The notes below the pieces were generated by a model. The model was not told where the DNA came from. It did no database searches and saw only the letters and a program-made list of their open reading frames with translations. DNA of 6,887 nucleotides from an archaeon (GTDB lineage: Archaea > Nanobdellota > Nanobdellia > Woesearchaeales > WJKL01). The stretch covers positions 1 through 6,887 of the forward strand of contig JAGVIO010000238.1 of the NCBI GenBank assembly GCA_020056025.1. The letters are read 5' to 3'. Position numbers and translations under genes: made by a program. The stretch's first letter is position 1; each line of letters starts with the position of its first letter. This document shows positions 1-5,772 of the stretch, in pieces.

Positions 1-26
1 GAAAAGCTACAGAAAGGGTTTTAAAT

Positions 27-107
27 TTAGTTTACGGAACGCTGAATTAATTTATTTTGATTTTTGTTAAATTCTGTTTCTGGGTGTCTGATTATGTAGA
101 TGATCAT
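27..107 (-). pseudogene. Truncated histidine phosphatase-like start (26 codons)
   Basis: The ATG shares bases with the TGA stop of the HIT gene (an ATGA overlap), the usual layout of translationally coupled genes. The 26 codons begin MIIYIIRHPETEFNKNQ. This closely follows the N-terminus of the histidine phosphatase (phosphoglycerate mutase-like) superfamily, which typically reads hydrophobic strand, then RHGET, two residues and Asn. The motif Gly is Pro here. In that family the RH histidine is the phospho-accepting residue. The frame then meets TAA at 29-27 and a second TAA two codons later, so a single nonsense change cannot explain the break. I could not find a convincing continuation in the other two frames within the 26 bases left. 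It may be a decayed gene, a frameshift or assembly error, or a chance resemblance. The first is my preference, with modest confidence. Confidence 0.35.
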
Positions 108-484
108 CTTACTTTAAGGTTGTTTTTGAATTTGGCTGCTAAAGAAACATCTTTCAGCTTCTTTGGGTTCTCTTCCAGGACACTCACTCCCTTTTTATTA
201 TACCTTGGTATCAGATGCCAATGCACATGTCTTGCTTCATCCATGTAAACCAAATATACTTTTTTTATATTCAGGGTTTTGAGCATAGCATCTCTTACAT
301 AGTCGACTACATCCATTAAGTGCTCGTAGTCTTTCTTCTTGAGCAAATGCAGGTCAGTAACTTTTTTCTTCCATACAACTACAACATGGCCTCTGGCAAT
401 TGGAAAATTAGCTAAAGCAGCATAAACTTTATTATCTTCGAAAAAAACAGCTCCTTTATTGATTAGGGGTAAATCTCTGTGCAT
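104..484 (-). CDS. HIT family protein (histidine triad nucleotide hydrolase)
   Basis: This 126-residue protein belongs to the HIT superfamily of cytoplasmic nucleotidyl hydrolases/transferases, whose members cleave substrates such as Ap4A, AMP-lysine or adenosine phosphoramidates. The signature His-x-His-x-His is seen as HVHWH at residues 86-90, followed by LIPRY. The central His (88) is the expected nucleophile. The upstream RGHVVVVWKK segment (31-40) matches the strand-turn that in relatives reads GHxLVxPK and forms part of the nucleotide pocket. The C-terminal EENPKKLKD (104-112) is also common in this branch. The length is normal for a single-domain HIT protein. The exact substrate cannot be read from the sequence. 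The ATG at 484 is chosen because a TATA-like box lies about 25 bases upstream, placing transcription start at or next to the ATG. It lies 121 bases after rpl11 and is probably a separate transcript. A phosphatase-like fragment overlaps its stop. Confidence 0.93.
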   Translation of the reverse strand: MHRDLPLINKGAVFFEDNKVYAALANFPIARGHVVVVWKKKVTDLHLLKKKDYEHLMDVVDYVRDAMLKTLNIKKVYLVYMDEARHVHWHLIPRYNKKGVSVLEENPKKLKDVSLAAKFKNNLKVR

Positions 485-502
485 AATCCAATGGTAAACT
501 TA

Positions 503-516
503 CCTTTATTTAAGCA
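503..516 (-). promoter_or_regulatory. TATA-type promoter of the HIT gene
   Basis: Read on the minus strand the site is GCTTAAATAAAGG, centred near 509. The distance of about 25 bases to the ATG at 484 matches the archaeal TATA-to-start spacing, so the mRNA is probably leaderless. No Shine-Dalgarno sequence precedes the ATG, which agrees with this. Confidence 0.5.
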
Positions 517-569
517 TTTCTAAAACAAATAAACTGATAATAAAAATAATACAATAACTAGAACTCATA

Positions 570-598
570 AGAAACAAAAACAACAAGAAAAACCAATC
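570..598 (-). terminator. T-rich terminator after rpl11
   Basis: On the minus strand, shortly after the rpl11 TAA, the RNA would contain several U-tracts in close succession (TTTTTC, TTGTTG, TTTTTG). Archaeal RNA polymerase terminates at such U-rich stretches without needing a hairpin. It sits between the end of rpl11 and the HIT promoter. Confidence 0.45.
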
Positions 599-605
599 AA
601 AGAAC

Positions 606-1367
606 TTATTTCTTCCCAGCTTCTTTTGCTGCTGGTGCTGCTCCTGGCTTTCCTGCTTCTGGTGCTGCTGCAGCTTCAGAAGGCAACAATGCTTCAATTA
701 TATCCATAGGTATCTTAGCTTCTTTCAGCTTGCTTCTGATCTCTCCCTTTGGCTTGTCCTTAAGCAGCTCGATAATGGATTTTGCAGTTGCCTCATACTG
801 AGCTTTTCTCTTAAGTATATCTTCTGCAAGCTTTTTCCTCTCTTCATCGAGGTGCTTCAGCTCTTCTGCTGTCAATTCTGTCTTTTCTGCTTTTATCTCA
901 GCATCAAATGCGCCTTCATTGACCATTGTTACAGCTTCTGCAGGAGTCTTTCCTTCAATAAGGATTCCCATGCTTGTGCATGTTCCTATGATCTCCTTGA
1001 CTTTCTGCTTGAGGGTCTTGCCAAGCAGATTGCCTTCTTTCATCTTTGCAATCTTGATTATCTGCTCAATCATCAGATCAGCAACCTTGTCTATCTTGGG
1101 ATTGCCAGAGCCTTTCTCCACACCTGCTTCTTTTTTCAATAATGCAGATGCAGGCGGTGTTCCTACCTCAATCTCAAATGCTTTTGTAGAAGTTTCTATT
1201 ATGACCTTGACAGGAACTTGCATTCCCTTGAATACAGCTGTCTTTTTGTTGATCTCAGAAATGACCTGGCCTATGTTGACTCCTTTTGGGCCTAATGCAG
1301 GGCCAAGCGGCGGTGCTGCTGTTGCTTTTCCGCCTTCAATCAATGCTTCAATTTTTTCTTTTGCCAT
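606..1367 (-). CDS. rpl11: Ribosomal protein L11 (uL11) with a long C-terminal extension
   Basis: uL11 binds the GTPase-associated centre of 23S rRNA at the base of the ribosomal stalk and contacts elongation factors. The N-terminal domain is clear: the Pro-rich segment PPLGPALGPKGVNIG (19-33) precedes KKTAVFKGMQVPVKV (41-55). The rRNA-binding C-terminal domain follows, with the typical VKEIIGTCTSMGI (123-135). The recognisable fold ends at about residue 160, where archaeal L11 normally stops. This protein continues to 253. Residues 161-200 are highly charged and likely helical, 200-229 form a small Lys/Glu/Ile-rich helical segment (GEIRSKLKEAKIPMDIIEAL), and 231-253 are an Ala/Pro/Gly/Lys tail. 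That tail recalls the flexible hinge of stalk proteins P0/P1 but lacks their acidic factor-binding tip. The ATG gives the standard MAKEKIEALI start. The usual downstream partners L1, P0 and P1 are not here; a HIT gene follows instead. Identity is very sure; the role of the extension is unknown. Confidence 0.97.
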   Translation of the reverse strand: MAKEKIEALIEGGKATAAPPLGPALGPKGVNIGQVISEINKKTAVFKGMQVPVKVIIETSTKAFEIEVGTPPASALLKKEAGVEKGSGNPKIDKVADLMIEQIIKIAKMKEGNLLGKTLKQKVKEIIGTCTSMGILIEGKTPAEAVTMVNEGAFDAEIKAEKTELTAEELKHLDEERKKLAEDILKRKAQYEATAKSIIELLKDKPKGEIRSKLKEAKIPMDIIEALLPSEAAAAPEAGKPGAAPAAKEAGKK

Positions 1368-1406
1368 CTTTGATCAATAATCGTTTAGTTTGAATCTTTG
1401 CTGTTT

Positions 1407-1419
1407 GTTTATAAATATT
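1407..1419 (-). promoter_or_regulatory. Internal TATA-type promoter before rpl11
   Basis: The minus strand reads AATATTTATAAAC in the 69-base gap between spt5 and rpl11, a good archaeal TATA box. The start site would fall near 1386, giving an rpl11 leader of about 19 bases. A TGATC ends four bases before the ATG and could pair weakly with the 3' end of 16S rRNA. rpl11 may therefore be made both from the secE-spt5 transcript and from this site. Confidence 0.45.
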
Positions 1420-1436
1420 ACTCTTATTTTGCTTTC

Positions 1437-2249
1437 TTATTCATCGCCTGCTTCTTTTTCCTTCTCTTTATTGTCTTCACTTGTTTCTTCAGCTTCTTCC
1501 TCTGTGTCGTCTTCTTCTGATTTTTCCTTTTTCTTCTCTTTTTCTCCTGTCTCTTCTTTTGCTTCTTCACTTTCTTCTTTTGCTCCTGCTTTTTTCTGAA
1601 GCTCAATCATCTGCTCTGCAAAGGATTTCTTCTGCTTTTTAGGAGTATCTCTTTCAGCAGGAAGCTCTTCAAGGTCAATATCACTCACTTCTTCTTTTGG
1701 CTTTGATGCGCCTGGCATATGTATTGGCCTTCTTTCAAGATGTGCTATAGGAACAATCTCTTCTTCCTTGATTTCTTCATTATCATCTGATTCTCTCCTT
1801 ATGACCTTTACAGCATCCATCTTTACAGTGATTGGGATAGGGACAGCTGCTTCAAGCAGTTCAACAACAACCTCTTCTTTTGTCTTGTCAATCCTTGAGA
1901 TCTTTGCCTGCTCTCTCTTGAACGGCCCTGAGATGATCTCGACAATGTCATTCTTTCTTATGTCAACATCAACCTTGACCTGCTCGAGCATATGCTCTAT
2001 CTCAGAATAGTTTATATCCTTTGGAAGAATGCCTCTTGAATACGGAATGCCGAATGCAGCCTGCTCTGCATCTTCTCTTGTCGCAGCTTCTACAAAAATA
2101 TATCCTCTCATGCCGTGCGCCCTTATAACAGAAAATATTGCAAATTTCTTTTTTTCAGCATTTGCAGTCAGGAAATCCATGACCTGGTCTTCCCTGTTTG
2201 CAGTTGTCCTTAAGCCGAATATGACTGGCTTTGTTTGTTCTTCCACCAT
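1437..2249 (-). CDS. spt5: Transcription elongation factor Spt5 (NusG family) with a charged C-terminal tail
   Basis: Spt5 is the universally conserved elongation factor. With Spt4 it binds the RNA polymerase clamp and keeps the elongation complex closed. Of the 270 residues, the NGN domain covers about 7-88 (FGLRTTANREDQV at 11-23, then RAHGMRGYIFVEA at 43-55). A KOW domain covers about 97-150 (NDIVEIISGPFKREQAKI at 100-117). Archaeal Spt5 normally ends there at about 150 residues. This one adds about 119: a linker with HLERRPIHMPG (170-180), a short helical stretch (SFAEQMIELQKKAG, 209-222) and a very Glu/Lys-rich tail. I start at ATG 2249 rather than an in-frame ATG at 2402. The longer form adds 51 residues that lie wholly inside secE and match no Spt5, and an AGGAGG precedes 2249. 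The gene begins two bases after the secE stop, as expected for co-transcription. Confidence 0.95.
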   Translation of the reverse strand: MVEEQTKPVIFGLRTTANREDQVMDFLTANAEKKKFAIFSVIRAHGMRGYIFVEAATREDAEQAAFGIPYSRGILPKDINYSEIEHMLEQVKVDVDIRKNDIVEIISGPFKREQAKISRIDKTKEEVVVELLEAAVPIPITVKMDAVKVIRRESDDNEEIKEEEIVPIAHLERRPIHMPGASKPKEEVSDIDLEELPAERDTPKKQKKSFAEQMIELQKKAGAKEESEEAKEETGEKEKKKEKSEEDDTEEEAEETSEDNKEKEKEAGDE

Positions 2250-2251
2250 TT

Positions 2252-2467
2252 TCAGATACTCCCTCCTATCAGCAATTGCCTTATCATCTGTATGATAAAT
2301 CCTATAAGGCCTATCAAAAGTATTCCCAATCCAGCTGCCTTGACTATTGTCTTGTATTCTTCTTTTGTCGGCTTTTTTGTAACTTTCAAAACTCTCCAGC
2401 ATTCATTTATGAATTGTTTTACTTTATTTGGCTGCTGGATTTCCTGGGGCTCATTATTCTCTTCCAT
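2252..2467 (-). CDS. secE: Protein translocase subunit SecE (Sec61 gamma)
   Basis: SecE is the small subunit that clamps the two halves of the SecY channel in the cytoplasmic membrane. The protein has 71 residues, normal for archaeal Sec61-gamma. A polar N-terminus (1-14) leads into the amphipathic helix KVKQFINECWRVLKVTKKPTK (15-35), which carries the family pattern of an Arg-Val-Leu helix followed by KKPTKEEY. A single transmembrane helix follows at about 44-66 (AAGLGILLIGLIGFIIQMI). The ATG at 2467 is preceded at eight bases by GAGG. secE next to spt5 and rpl11 is a classic arrangement, conserved in bacteria as secE-nusG-rplK, and supports the call. It is the first gene of its transcript and reads divergently from ileS. 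Confidence 0.94.
   Translation of the reverse strand: MEENNEPQEIQQPNKVKQFINECWRVLKVTKKPTKEEYKTIVKAAGLGILLIGLIGFIIQMIRQLLIGGSI
2262..2267 (-). promoter_or_regulatory. Shine-Dalgarno sequence of spt5 inside secE
   Basis: The minus strand reads AGGAGG within the secE codons for Ile-Gly-Gly, 12 bases before the spt5 ATG at 2249. The spacing is somewhat long, but the perfect core decides in favour of this start over the in-frame ATG at 2402. Confidence 0.6.
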
Positions 2468-2474
2468 TGTAAAT

Positions 2475-2480
2475 TCCTCT
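2475..2480 (-). promoter_or_regulatory. Shine-Dalgarno sequence of secE
   Basis: The minus strand reads AGAGGA, with the GAGG core eight bases before the ATG. This is good spacing and is expected because the predicted secE transcript has a leader of about 49 bases. Confidence 0.6.
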
Positions 2481-2536
2481 TGACACTACTTCTTTAATCA
2501 CTCTTAGAAGCAGATACGTTTAGTTTAGAGAGGGGG

Positions 2537-2547
2537 TTTATAAAAGT
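2537..2547 (-). promoter_or_regulatory. TATA-type promoter of the secE-spt5(-rpl11) cluster
   Basis: The minus strand reads ACTTTTATAAA, preceded by the purine-rich CGAA that could act as a BRE. Transcription would start near 2516, about 49 bases before secE. It lies in the 170-base divergent region shared with ileS. Confidence 0.55.
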
Positions 2548-2603
2548 TTCGGAAAAACCATTTGAAAAATATCCAGAGCCCAACTATATCTTCATAGCAA
2601 TAA

Positions 2604-2614
2604 TTTTATATATA
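2604..2614 (+). promoter_or_regulatory. TATA-type promoter of ileS
   Basis: TTTTATATATA is centred about 29 bases before the ATG at 2638. Transcription would start within a few bases of the ATG, so the ileS mRNA is probably leaderless. No Shine-Dalgarno sequence is visible before this gene. Confidence 0.6.
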
Positions 2615-2637
2615 AGCATAATCTCAAATCATATATC

Positions 2638-5600
2638 ATGCTCCCAAACTACAACGCACTGGAAATAGAATCAGAAATACTGAAATTCTGGGAAGAGAAT
2701 AAGATCTATCCCAAATCAAAGAAGAAAAACAAAGGAAATGAGAAATTCTATTTCCTTCAGGGCCCTCCTTACACTTCAGGAAGATTGCACATGGGCCATG
2801 CATGGAACTCTGGGATGAAAGACATGGTTCTCAGATACAAGAGGATGAGGGGCTTTGATGTCTGGGACAGAGGAGGATATGATATGCACGGCCTCCCAAC
2901 TGAATTAAAAGTCCAGGCACTGCACAACCTTAACCAGAAAGAAGACATTGAAAAATTCGGATTAAAGAAGTTTGCAGATGAATGCATGAAATTCTCAACA
3001 GAGAATGCAGATATAATGAGCAAAGACTTATGGAGAATGGGCGTCTGGATGGACAATGAGAATGCTTACATGCCTGTAAAGAACGAATTCATGGAAGGCC
3101 AATGGTGGCTCATAAAAAAAGCCCATGAAAATGGAAGGCTGTACAAAGGCTTCAGGACACTGTCATGGTGCGCTAGCTGTGAAACTGCACTTGCAAAGCA
3201 CGAGCAGGAATACAAAAGCATAACTGAGAATTCAATCTTCCTCAAATTCAGGAGAAAAAACAGCCAGAATGAATATTTCATTGTCTGGACAACAACGCCG
3301 TGGACAATTGCATTCAACATGGCAATAATGGTGAATCCTAATCTCAAATATGTAAAATGCAAAGTAGGGAATGAATTCTGGATAATGGCAAAGCAGCTTG
3401 CAGCTCCTATCATCGCAAACTTCACAGAATCAGGCTATGAGGCTGTTGAAGAATTTTTTGGAGACACACTTGACAAGGCTGAATATGTTCATCCATGGGA
3501 AGACATAATCCCAGAATTCAAAGAACTGAAAGAGAATTATCCAAGGACACACACAATCATCCTGTCAAAAGAATATGTTGACACAACAGCAGGCTCTGGA
3601 CTTGTGCATTCTGCACCTGGCTGCGGGCCAGAGGATTTTGAAGTAGGAAGAAAATACAATATCCCTCCTTTCAACAATCTGTCAGAGCAGGGAATCTTCC
3701 CTGAAAGCATGGGAAAGTTTGCAGGCCTTGCTGCAAAGAAAGACGATAAAAAGTTCATCGAAGCTCTTGCAGAATCAGGAGCATTGATCGCAGAAACACC
3801 TGTTGATCATGATTATGCTCACTGCTGGAGATGCAAGCAGCCTGTCATATTCAGGGCAACAGAGCAGTGGTTCCTGAAGATAGAAGACCTAAAAGACAGC
3901 ATGGTTGCTGCAAATCAGGAAGTAAATTGGATTCCTAATGAATCAAAAGAATCATATAATCTCTGGACAAGGAATCTGAGAGATAATTCAATCACAAAGC
4001 AAAGATTCTGGGGAACACCTGCTCCTATCTGGGTGAATGTTGATGATGACGGGGATTATATTGTGATAGGCTCTGCTGAAGAGCTGAAAAAACTTGCAGG
4101 AAAAATCCCAAAGAATCTTCACAAGCCATGGATTGATGACATCATAATAGAAAAAGACGGAAAAACATACAGGAGAATCCCTGATGTCTTAGATGTCTGG
4201 CTTGATGCAGGAACAGTATCATGGAATTGCCTTGATTATCCTCAGAGAACAGATCTGTTTGAGAGATATTATCCAGCTGATTTTATCCTGGAAGCAAAAG
4301 AGCAGGTAAGATTATGGTTCTCTATGCTCAACATCTGCTCATTTGTCACAATGGGAACGCAGAGCTACAGGAACGTCTATTGCACAGGCATGATAACAGA
4401 CATTGAAGGAGTGAAGATGAGCAAGAGCCTTGGCAATATCATCTCTCCTTACGAGATAATTGACAAATACGGCACAGACACAATGAGATATTATCTCAGC
4501 AGAGTCAATGCAGGAGACAATATAAAATTCTCATGGGATGAAGTTGCGCTTAAATCAAAAAATCTGATAATCTTATGGAACATCCACAAATTCCTGATAG
4601 ATTTATGCTCGCAGGCTGAAATAAATCCAGCAAAGCTCAAGAAAGCCAGATTTGAAGGATTTGAAGAAAAATATATCCTTTCAAGGATGAATTCTACAAT
4701 AAAGAAAGTGACAGAGCTTTATGATGCTTACAGGCTTGACGAGACAGTAAGATTGATTGAGGAATTATATCTTGACCTATCAAGGAATTACATCCAATTG
4801 ATAAGAGACAAAGCAGCTGTCGGAGATGAATCTGAAAAAGAAGAAGTTGCCTACTGCATCTATCATACATTGCTTAACACAGTAAAGATGTTTTCAACAA
4901 TCTGCCCTTTTATTGCAGACAGGATATTCCTTAATTTCAAAGAGCAGTTCAAACTCAAGGAAGCAAGCATACATCTTTCAGATTGGCCTTCTTTTGACGA
5001 GTCAAAGATAGACACTAAGATTGAGGAAGATATTCAGATTGCAGGAAATGTTATGCAGGCAATATCCTCTGCACGTGAAAAATCACACTTAAGCCAGAGA
5101 TGGCCGCTCAGGGAAGCTGTTATAACAGCAAAAGATGAAAAGACAGCATCTGCTGTTGTGAATCTGAAAGAGCTTATTGAAAGGCAGATGAATATCAAGA
5201 AGATAAAAGTAGAAGCCAATTTCGCAAACGTGAAAGAGATTGTAAAAGCTGATTTTTCAAAATTAGGCCCTCTGTTCGGTGCAAAGACAGCAAAGATAAT
5301 TGCGCATCTTGCAACACAGAGCCCCGAGAAGATAATAAAGCATATTGAGAAAGACGGAAAGTATATGGTGAAGATTGACAATGAAAATCTCGAAATATTA
5401 AAAGACCATCTGATTGTTGTGAGAGAAGTCCCAAAGCCTTGGGTTGAAGCAGAATTCAGGGCAGGAAATGTCTATCTTAATTCAGAGATGGACAAGGAGC
5501 TTGAGTCAGAAGGCTATGCAAGAGAAGCAATGCGAAGAGTGCAGGAGCTGAGAAAAAAAGCAGGTTTGCAAAAGTCAGATAAAATAAATCTTTTCATAAA

Positions 5601-5772
5601 ATCAAATGCAGAGATGGCTTCTATGCTTAAGCAGTGGGATGCTCAGATAAAGCAGAAATGCGGAGCAGATAATTTAGAGATAGCTGATTCAGAGCCTGCT
5701 GCAAAATATAGCCATACTTCATCTGACAAGATAAAGAATTTCGAGTTTGATTTCAGGCTGGAGAAGATTTAG
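2638..5772 (+). CDS. ileS: Isoleucyl-tRNA synthetase, archaeal/eukaryotic type
   Basis: This 1044-residue class I synthetase charges tRNA-Ile with isoleucine and edits misactivated valine. The HIGH motif is HMGH (51-54), after GPPYTSGRL. The KMSKS loop is present intact at 593-597. The inserted editing domain lies roughly between 200 and 400, with WTTTPWT (217-223) and HSAPGCGPED (324-333), whose Asp matches the family's editing Asp. Two CxxC pairs (C178/C181 and C396/C399, the latter in HCWRCKQP) can bind zinc. WRCK followed by ATEQWF and RFWGTPAPIW marks it as IleRS rather than ValRS or LeuRS. The anticodon-binding and C-terminal regions are complete (LESEGYAREAMRRVQELRKK near 957-976). Two catalytic motifs depart from the common pattern: DVWLDAG (519-525) where DSG is usual, and EAKEQVRLWF (552-561) where E. 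coli has EGSDQHRGWF. It is probably its own transcript. Its 3' end overlaps the convergent gene by 20 bases. Confidence 0.97.
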   Translation: MLPNYNALEIESEILKFWEENKIYPKSKKKNKGNEKFYFLQGPPYTSGRLHMGHAWNSGMKDMVLRYKRMRGFDVWDRGGYDMHGLPTELKVQALHNLNQKEDIEKFGLKKFADECMKFSTENADIMSKDLWRMGVWMDNENAYMPVKNEFMEGQWWLIKKAHENGRLYKGFRTLSWCASCETALAKHEQEYKSITENSIFLKFRRKNSQNEYFIVWTTTPWTIAFNMAIMVNPNLKYVKCKVGNEFWIMAKQLAAPIIANFTESGYEAVEEFFGDTLDKAEYVHPWEDIIPEFKELKENYPRTHTIILSKEYVDTTAGSGLVHSAPGCGPEDFEVGRKYNIPPFNNLSEQGIFPESMGKFAGLAAKKDDKKFIEALAESGALIAETPVDHDYAHCWRCKQPVIFRATEQWFLKIEDLKDSMVAANQEVNWIPNESKESYNLWTRNLRDNSITKQRFWGTPAPIWVNVDDDGDYIVIGSAEELKKLAGKIPKNLHKPWIDDIIIEKDGKTYRRIPDVLDVWLDAGTVSWNCLDYPQRTDLFERYYPADFILEAKEQVRLWFSMLNICSFVTMGTQSYRNVYCTGMITDIEGVKMSKSLGNIISPYEIIDKYGTDTMRYYLSRVNAGDNIKFSWDEVALKSKNLIILWNIHKFLIDLCSQAEINPAKLKKARFEGFEEKYILSRMNSTIKKVTELYDAYRLDETVRLIEELYLDLSRNYIQLIRDKAAVGDESEKEEVAYCIYHTLLNTVKMFSTICPFIADRIFLNFKEQFKLKEASIHLSDWPSFDESKIDTKIEEDIQIAGNVMQAISSAREKSHLSQRWPLREAVITAKDEKTASAVVNLKELIERQMNIKKIKVEANFANVKEIVKADFSKLGPLFGAKTAKIIAHLATQSPEKIIKHIEKDGKYMVKIDNENLEILKDHLIVVREVPKPWVEAEFRAGNVYLNSEMDKELESEGYAREAMRRVQELRKKAGLQKSDKINLFIKSNAEMASMLKQWDAQIKQKCGADNLEIADSEPAAKYSHTSSDKIKNFEFDFRLEKI

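Noticed and set aside
3..50. A plus-strand gene end (KATERVLNLVYGTLN then TAA) entering from the left
   Set aside because: Sixteen open codons in an AT-rich edge region are not significant, and the stretch overlaps the better-supported minus-strand phosphatase-like start.
919..1380. A long plus-strand open frame opposite rpl11
   Set aside because: It is antisense to a clear uL11 gene and owes its length to that gene's codon bias. It has no promoter, ribosome site or recognisable motif.
1768..2295. Plus-strand open frames opposite spt5
   Set aside because: They are Ser/Thr-rich shadows of the Glu/Lys- and Asp-rich Spt5 frame, with no independent signals.
2769..3758. Several minus-strand open frames inside ileS
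   Set aside because: All lie within the well-supported IleRS coding sequence, lack TATA or Shine-Dalgarno signals and match nothing I recognise.
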